Assembly (NCBI GenBank): GCA_965112735.1
Contig: OZ218955.1
Span: 1,798,001-1,862,000 of the forward strand
From: Phaeosaccion multiseriatum
Lineage: Eukaryota > Ochrophyta, other classes
Length of the DNA: 64,000 nucleotides
Reading direction: 5' to 3'
Part shown: positions 57,301 through 64,000 of the stretch, in pieces
How positions within the stretch are numbered: the stretch's first letter is position 1
How the letters are laid out: every line of letters begins with the position of its first letter
Notes under the pieces: generated by a model
What the model was told of the DNA's origin: nothing
Databases searched by the model: none
What the model saw: the letters and a program-made list of their open reading frames with translations, nothing else
Translations under genes and position numbers: made by a program

Positions 57301-57758
57301 TCACCGTAGGCTCCGCTGGCGCCGGCTTCCAGCACATTGGAGGACGACGCCCCGCCTTCACCACCTCCCCCATGACGTTCTTTTCCTCTTTTTCCTCCTC
57401 CACCACCCCTCAGTCCCCCCTGCTTACGCTTGAGGTACGTCTCTTGCCATTGTAGCTGATGTCGGGCTTCCTCCGCGCGCTGTCTCTGTTGCTGGCGCCT
57501 CAGCGTCTCGAGCTGCTCGTGTTGCGGTGGGAGATAGCGAGCAGCGTCCGCACTTGGCAGCAATGCACCCCCCCTCCCAGAGGACGAGCTGCTGCTTGTC
57601 CCATGTAGCGCGGCTGTAAGCACGGCGAGGAGGTGGAAGGGGCCGCAGAGGGAGAGTCTTGGCTCTCGCCGCCTCAGCCCACTGCGTCTTGTCCGCTCCG
57701 GCATGTATAGAGGCGGCAAGGCGTCGCAAGCTTCTTGATAATGTCTCACCTGAAACAT
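54359..57758 (-). CDS. Q-rich coiled-coil repeat protein of unknown function
   Basis: Unrecognised; four exons 57758-57305, 57191-56895, 56622-55030 and 54813-54359 give 932 aa in a consistent frame. Exon 1 encodes a basic region and LPPQHEQLETLRRQQQRQRAEEARHQLQW. Exon 2 has a Ser/Thr run, then KASVQVMITRAMRKDLEETL and LPHEVDDMEPDIAAVVLRKG, completed across the junction by LPRPRAGMPVAW; this looks like a small conserved domain. Exon 3 has a basic patch, a hydrophobic glycine-zipper-like repeat (GAVGSGI four times, then GAVGNGV), then Arg/Gly/Ser sequence, then about 200 residues of Gln/Arg/Glu coiled coil. Exon 4 ends TWLDRGINRVLHI. The glycine repeat could insert in membranes. The start may be further upstream, since TTTCAG at the ATG also resembles an acceptor. 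Confidence 0.7.
54882..54983 (-). repeat. 61-bp-period direct duplication in intron 3 of the Q-rich gene
   Basis: CAGCATCAGATGGTTAGACA and the following GATGCTCnTTGTCCCACACAA occur twice, starting at 54882 and 54943, with one mismatch over about 41 bp. A TATATATA spacer lies between. Confidence 0.9.
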
Positions 57759-58657
57759 GAGCGGGCAAGGGGTGGACGTGAAACTTGAGCTGGGCGCCCA
57801 TACTCTGCCCTCAGCTGAACCCCCGCTCCCCGCTCGTACTCATCTCTTTGAACTTTCCCCCACTTCTCCCCACATTCGCCACCCTTCCGACCGAATGAAG
57901 CAGCGAGACTGGCCTAGCAATGGCACCAAGACTATCCACCTTCTCTCAGCAGCCACCCGTTTCACTCCCACAGCTCCCTCTCCACCAACGCTACTCCTCC
58001 TCCCCTCCACGTCCACGGCCACGTCGAAAGTTCAAAATCTCGAAACATGAAACGGAGCCAAGAGCTGCGAGAGAAGACGGACCGTTTGTTCCGCGGTAGA
58101 CCGCGGGACGCTCTGCACGTATTCCCACGCACCTTGCGCTCGTTGTTTGTCTTCCCCTGCTGCTGTCGCGGTATATATCCCAAACCGGCCGTTGGAAGGT
58201 ATCAACCCCAGCACATCTGGCCTCCTCTCCGCTCCTCTCTTCCTTCCACAGCTGAGCCCACCCGACAATAGCAAGCGGGTGGTACAAAGGTGTTGAAGGG
58301 CTTGGGATGGTGCTCACTCTTCCACGCCTCTTTTCTCTTTTCTTTGTTTTTGATTTTTTGTGGTTTTCGGGTATAAGAGGAGAGCTGAAACTGAAACTTC
58401 TCGTATGCCTCTATCGCAGTCCTGACACCCTTTTTATTTTTGATGTCATGATTTGATTCCCTTTGTAAAGAGCTGCCGGTTGTGCTCCGCTGCAATCGTC
58501 AAGGCTTGCGCGATTAATCTGAGAAGCAGGGGGAGGCACTCTTGGGAAGATCTTCGGCTGTGGGCGCTGGGGAGGGCAGCAGCGTGGCTGCAGAGCAGCG
58601 AACCGTTTCTTGTGTTTTAGGCGGGGACTTCGAGCCAAGCGAGCCGCGCAGGGAGGC
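57759..58657. promoter_or_regulatory. Divergent region between Q-rich gene and permease gene
   Basis: About 0.9 kb between outward-facing starts. It is unremarkable in composition apart from an AT-rich stretch at 58322-58380. Short frames on both strands lack domains. Upstream exons of either gene could lie here. Confidence 0.4.
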
Positions 58658-61081
58658 ATGGCAAACCTGGGCTGGGGAGAGGGTGGAAAGCCGGACACTC
58701 CTCCTGTGTCGAGGCACAACAGCGAAATCATGGGAATTGGGGCGACAGAGACGAGCCGACTGATCGACGGCACCGGTGCGCTCGTTGGCACGGCCGACAG
58801 CATCAGTGCGATTGGGGGGGGGGCAACCGCTCCATCAGCAGCAGCAGCAGCATCAGCAGCATCAGCAGCATCTCCTCCCAATGAACCAAGTAGCGGCGAG
58901 GGCGCGAAAGGCAGTAGCAGCAGGAGGAGATGGAGCAAAAGGGCCGAAGGCTCCTCCACCTTCATGGCAGCGCTCTCTCCGAGCCCCACTCGGAAGGTAG
59001 ACAACCTCACCGGTAAGTACCACGTGCGATACCCCCCTCATCTTGTAGGGAGTAGAAGGCCGACACAGAAGCGATGACACGCACCCTCTCCACTACCTTC
59101 GACCCCAACCTTCCTTTTCCCTCGTGAATTCCTTCTCCCTCCTTCCTCCTCCTCCTTCTCCCTCCCCCCACTCTTCTCGTAACCTGCCTACCATCGCCCC
59201 AACAAACACACACTCACGCAGGGGCGGTCCATGACAAGCCGCCGGCGTACACTGAGACGGCCCTCGGAGGCCCCAACCGGACGCGCTTGTCCACCTACGA
59301 TGGCGCAGGGAGCATCTCAGGAAACCAGCCCAGGTACCTCAGACTGGTCCTTCCTGACCAATACCCCACAGAGACTAGTCGACTCTGTCCGTCTAGATGT
59401 AGCCAAGTCTTCAGCCACGCCAGCAGGGCACACTGCCGCGCTCCACTCACTCACGTACTCGCATTCCCGTTCTCTTTCCTTTCTTTCTTCCGTCCTTCCT
59501 TCGTTCCTTCCTTCCTTCGTTCCTTCCTCCCCTTTCGTTTGGATAGGATCGTTTCTGCGCGCGTGCGCTTGCAGTCCTGGGAGTTTCCTGGGTGGGGCAG
59601 TCACTTTCGCATGTCCATGCCCCCAGAGGCACTCATCGAGATACACGAAGGCGAGGCTGGCGGGGGGGGAGAAGGGGGATCGGGTCCTGTGTATAGGGTA
59701 TGGCCAAGGCGAGGGCGCTTCCTTTACTTTCATTCTCAGTCTCAGCCTTTTCCTCGTTCATCACAGCACATTCTCTCGCTCGCTATTCCTTCTCACGTGA
59801 CTCACCCATCCACCCACCCTCCCATCCACCCACCCACCGACCGACCCACCCACCCACCCAACCACCCATTCATCCATCCACCCATCCATCCACCCAACCA
59901 TCGATCCACCCAACCATCGATCCATCCACCAACCCACCCACCCACCCACTCACCCATCCACTGCCCGTCACCCACCCACCATCCACCCATCCACCCACCC
60001 ATTGACATGCTACACCCCACCCACCCATTGACATACTACACCCACCCACAGACTTTATCCGACGCGAGCACGGCAAGCTCGGTGAGTGGAGCGCTACAGC
60101 CATCTGCGGTAATGATATCCTCAGCTCCGTGCTCTACGTGAGTGGCCTCGTGACGGTGAGCGCCGGTCTGCTCTCGCCCATATGCCTGGCCATTGTGGCA
60201 GGCATTCTCTACCTCTATCGCTTCATCTATGGTGAGGCAATGAGCGCGCTGCCCCTCAACGGAGGCAGTTACAACGTACTCATCAACAGCGTGAGCAAGG
60301 CGGTGGCCTCCTTTGCAGCTTGCCTGGCGGTCATTTCGTACATTGCCACAGGGGTAGTGAGCTCGTCCACGGCCATCGCCTACCTCTCTAGCCTCTATCC
60401 GGAGCTTGACCGCACTGTGGGCACCATTGTGCTGCTCTTTATCTTCGCGTGTCTCACCTGCTGGGGCATCACGGAGTCAGCCAAGGTAGGTGTGTGCGCG
60501 TGCGTGCGTGGGTGCGTGCGCGGTTGGGTGCATGCTTAGGTGGGTGGAGTGCGGGGGGGCGAGTCAGAGAGAGAGAGAGAGAGAGAGAGGAGGCCAAGAC
60601 AGAGAGGCTACCAGGCTACTCCAGCCCACTCCAGTCCCCCGCCTTCTGCTGCTCCTCTGGCCCTGGCCACGCCCGACGTATTATGCCCCCTCTCCCTCTC
60701 TCTTCCTCTCCTGTCTCTCTCTCCCTCCCCCTCTCTCTCTCTCTATTCCTCTCCCTCCCTCCCTACCCCCTTCCCTCCCTCTCTCCCCGGCCCGCCTTCC
60801 CTCCCCAGGTGGCCGTTGCCATCTTTGTGCTGCATGTGGTTACTCTGAGCGCGCTGTGTGTGCTGTGTGCCTTCTACGCGATGGAAAACACCTCCATTCT
60901 CTATAGCAACTATCAACTCGGCTTTCCAGACGTGTCCATCGGAGGGGTGGCGGTGCAGGGCTGCTGGCAGACGGCTCTGCTCTTTGGGGTATCTAGTGCG
61001 ATGTTAGGGGTGTCGGGCTTTGAATCTTCAAGGTAGGCGTGAGGGGTGGGGTGTTTCTGTCAGCTTCTCCTCCTCCTACTT

Positions 61082-61143
<62 letters not shown>

Positions 61144-64000
61144 GCTACTACTACTACTACAACTGCACCGTCTACCCCTCCTCCTCCTCCTCCTCCTCCC
61201 TCTCTTCCTCCTACTCCTAAGCTGGAACCGCCCTGCCTTGCCTTACCTGGCCTGGGCTGGCCTGGCCTCTCCCTGCCTGGCCTTGCTCTGCCGGGTGTGG
61301 GTGGGTGGACAGTGACCACACGTACAGCCAATGTGTCTAACGAACTGATTTGCCTTGTCTTGCCTTGCCTTGCTGGGTGGGTGGACACTGGTCACACACA
61401 CATACAGCCAATTCATCGAGGAGCAGGCGGAGGGCGTGTTCCCAAAGACGCTGGCCAACATGTGGATGGGCGTGGCGGTGTTCAACCCCGTGATATGCGC
61501 ACTCTCCTTCTGTGTGCTTCACATGGATGAGATCACCGCACACAAAGGTAGGGGAGTGGGTGGGTGTAGTATGTCAATGGGTGGGTGGGTGTAGTATGTC
61601 AATGTGTGGGTGGGTGTAGTATGTCAATGGGTGGGTCACATGGATGAGATCACCGCACACAAAGGCAGGCGACTGGGGGAGGGGGCTGGGGGTGGGTGAG
61701 TTAGCGGGCGGGTGGTGTAGTATGTCAATGGGTGGGTGGATGGGTGCACTATGTCAATGGGTGTGTGGGTGTGTGTGTGGGTGTAGTATGTCAATGGGTT
61801 GATGGGTGGGTGGGTGGGCGGGTGTATGGGGTGTGTGTGCGTATGTAGTGTGTTTTGTGGGTGTGGGTGGGGAAGTGTAAGGGGGGGGGGGCGTGTAAGT
61901 GTAGATGCGTGCGTGTGTGTGTGTGTGCGTGTGTGTGTGTGTGTGTGGGGACATAACACGTATTCCGTCCGCTCTTCCTCCTCGCGTGTGGAAGATGCTG
62001 CGGATAACGCCCTCTGGCGGCGTCCCTTCTCTGTAGATTGCCTGCTGCTGTACCACCAACTACTGCTCCTGCTCCTGCTGCTGTCGTTGTTGCTGCCACT
62101 GCCACTGCTACTGCTCTGCTGTTATTGCTTCTCCTCTTTCTTGTCGTCGCCTCCCCCTACTCGTCTTCGGTCTTGTCTCTCCCCTCCTCCCTAATAGACG
62201 CAATGCTTGCCCAGATGGCCGAGCGTGTAGGCGTGTGGCTGGCCAGCAAGATGAACATGACGGCGCACAGAGAGTTCGCGCAGCTCCTCGTCACGTGGGT
62301 CAGTCTCGATGCCTTCATCGTGCTCTCCGGGGCCCTGCTCACGGGCTATGTCGGTATCACCGGCCTCATTCGACGCATGGCCTCAGGTTAGTTGCTTCGC
62401 TGGGAGGAAAAAAGGGTGGACTGGGCACAGGCAAGAGAGAACGATAAGGTTAAACCAAACTTGACAAGCGTTGCCCTCTCCCGTCCGTGCAGACCGCTGC
62501 CTTCCACAGTTCCTCTTGGAGACCAACAAATGGCGAGGCACGAATCACAACATCATCTTTGGCTTCTTCTTCCTCGCCACCAGTCAGGTAAGCACTTACT
62601 TAGAACAGTACGTAATATCGAATGTAGAAAGAGGGGACTTAGCAGGTCGTAATTAAATATGTCATATTATCTCTCCTGAAAGAAGGAACCTTATCATCCT
62701 CCCTCCTTCCCCTCATCTTCCTCCTCTTCCCCCCCCCCCGGCCTGCCCTCCTTACCCCCCTCCTACTCTCCTTCCCCTCCTCCCCTCCTCCTCCCCCCCC
62801 TCCCCCCCCTCCCCTCTCCCTCTTCATCCTTCCCCTCCTCACCACCCCCCCCCCCCCCTCCCTCCCCCCTTCTGTAGGTCCTTCTCCTCCGTGGTGACAT
62901 TGGGCTCCTCTCCGGCGTGTACACCTTCGCCTTCCTGGGGGTCATGTCCATCTTCAGCGTCGGCTGCCTAGCACTCAAATTCAAGCGCCCCACTCTCCCA
63001 CGCGACATTACCACCTCCTACTTCACCATTGTCTTTGGCGGTACCTGTGTTGCTACCACCTTCCTCGCCAACGTCATTAGCAAGCCCGAGATCCTGTCCT
63101 ATTTCTCCCTCTACTTTATGGCGGTGGGGGCCGTGGTCATTACGGTGTTTCAACGGATCCGCCTGTTCAAGCTGCTGCTGCTTATCCTCAAGCACGTCTT
63201 CCCCACCTGGGACTTTACGTACCTCAAGGAGCACATTTCGGAGATTCAAAATGTGCCGTACATCTTTTTCTGGTGGGTGTGTGTGCGTGCGCGTGCGTGT
63301 GGGTGCGTGTGTGTATATGGGTGTGCGTATGTATGTGTGCGCGTGTGTAGGCGCGTCGTTCTCGACGGCTTTCTCTCATCTCTTCCACCAAGGAGAGGGT
63401 CGAATAGTGTGCTCCACACTCCCCTGTACCTGTCTGCAATCACACGTCCTTGCCCCACACCACCCTTTGCTTGCTACGCTTACCACTTGAGTCACCATCC
63501 TTCGGCCCTTCTCCCGCACCACCCACCCACGCACCCACCGACCCACCGACCACCATCACTTCCCTCCACCACACCACCCTTGTGCGATACCCCCCACGCC
63601 CTTTGCCCCTTTGCCCCTTTGCCCCTTGTCCTTTGCAGTAAATACGACGATCTGTACGTGCTGAACAAGGCCATTCTATACGTCAGAGAGAATGAACAAA
63701 CGCAGGTGAGAGAGAGGGTATCAGAGAGTGTGTGAGAGAGACGGTCAGAGGGTAAGAGAGAGAGAGGGATTCACAGAGAGAGGGAGGGCGAGGAGAGAGT
63801 TAAGATAGAGGAGAGTCAGAGGGTGTGAGAGAGACGGACTCCTAGAGAGAGAGCTAGAGAGAGAAGAGTTAGCGGGTGTGTGTCTGTGTGAGATCGAGAG
63901 AGGGTCAGAGGGTGAGAGAGAGGACTTTGAGTCGGCAAGGTCATTCGCTAACTGCTATGACCGCGCGCTGTGTTTGTGTGTCTTTGTGTTTGAAGAGTGT
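58658..64000 (+). CDS. APC-superfamily amino acid permease with C-terminal cytosolic domain, 3' end beyond window
   Basis: Multi-pass transporter, probably for amino acids. Secure exons: 60052-60485, 60809-61032, 61408-61547, 62198-62386, 62493-62587, 62878-63272 and 63639-63705. TM1 has [21 protein letters not shown]; then [62 protein letters not shown] and [23 protein letters not shown], with further helices to 63170. YLKEHI and [21 protein letters not shown] start a C-terminal cytosolic domain cut off by the edge. Upstream exons 58658-59012 ([13 protein letters not shown] ... [12 protein letters not shown]) and 59222-59333 look coding, but their frame (phase 2) does not match exon 60052 (needs phase 1). 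Either a small exon is missed or translation starts at the ATG at 59231, which does fit. Confidence 0.85.
59805..60048. repeat. (CCCA/CCAT)n tract ending in inverted minisatellite units
   Basis: ACCC/ATCC tetranucleotides lead into about two units of a roughly 26-bp minisatellite containing CATTGACATACTACACCCAC, which stop 4 bp before the exon at 60052. They are reverse complements of the units at 61557-61800. Confidence 0.88.
61076..61165. repeat. (CTA)n trinucleotide repeat
   Basis: About 80 bp of nearly pure CTA in the permease intron after the exon ending at 61032. It is followed by CCT repeats and a CCTTGCCTTGCCTGGCC-type repeat to 61295. Confidence 0.9.
61551..61830 (+). repeat. Minisatellite with unit containing GGTGGGTGTAGTATGTCAAT
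   Basis: Six or so tandem, variably spaced copies begin a few bases after the donor of the exon ending at 61547. The array is interrupted at 61637-61672 by a copy of the exon end. The same unit occurs inverted just before exon 60052. Confidence 0.9.

Noticed and set aside
59317-59733. 138-aa minus-strand open frame within the permease 5' intron
   Set aside because: It has no splice partners or domain, and lies in sequence with several repeats.

Overview
This is a nuclear fragment of a eukaryotic genome, most likely a photosynthetic stramenopile (heterokont alga). Four things point there. Genes are rich in GT-AG introns (up to 22 per gene). The COP9 signalosome, ESCRT-I, DBP6/DDX51, TIP41 and Set2-type genes are all eukaryotic. 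The arginine methyltransferase is the plant/algal PRMT10 type. Two nucleus-encoded proteins (the SpoU/TrmH methyltransferase at 29001 and the DUF3054-like membrane protein at 39627) begin with a signal peptide followed by an ASAF or LAFAP motif, the hallmark of bipartite targeting to a complex red-lineage plastid. The genus cannot be fixed from this window. Introns and spacers are packed with microsatellites and minisatellites.

Layout, left to right: AWS-SET histone methyltransferase (-, cut by the left edge); repeat/PH/TPR scaffold-like protein (+); PRMT10 (-); TIP41-like phosphatase regulator (+); COP9 signalosome subunit 4 (-); 18-exon ABCB half-transporter (+); VPS23/TSG101 (-); SpoU/TrmH RNA methyltransferase (+); an unassigned 1.76-kb stretch; small DMAC1-like membrane protein (-); lipocalin (+); a 236-bp MITE-like element; DDX51/DBP6 helicase (+); a nuclear tRNA with anticodon CCA (-); DUF3054-like plastid membrane protein (+); 23-exon SNF2-RING ATPase (-); polyprenol-reductase-like enzyme (+); Q-rich repeat protein of unknown function (-); APC-type amino acid permease (+, cut by the right edge). 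Neighbouring genes almost strictly alternate strands, so most intergenic stretches are either divergent promoters or convergent 3' ends. No operon or pathway cluster is evident; these are housekeeping, signalling and transport genes.

Exon coordinates were derived by hand from splice consensus, reading-frame phase and homology recalled from known families. For 14 of the complete multi-exon models the summed exon length is a multiple of three with no internal stop, which supports them. The permease 5' end has an unresolved frame conflict. The most unusual structures are: a 20-bp perfect terminal inverted repeat element with a 6-bp target duplication; inverted minisatellite arms flanking three exons of the permease; a duplicated exon-intron junction; a scaffold protein with repeated RKDS phospho-site-like modules; and an SNF2-RING protein with an added Cys/His module.
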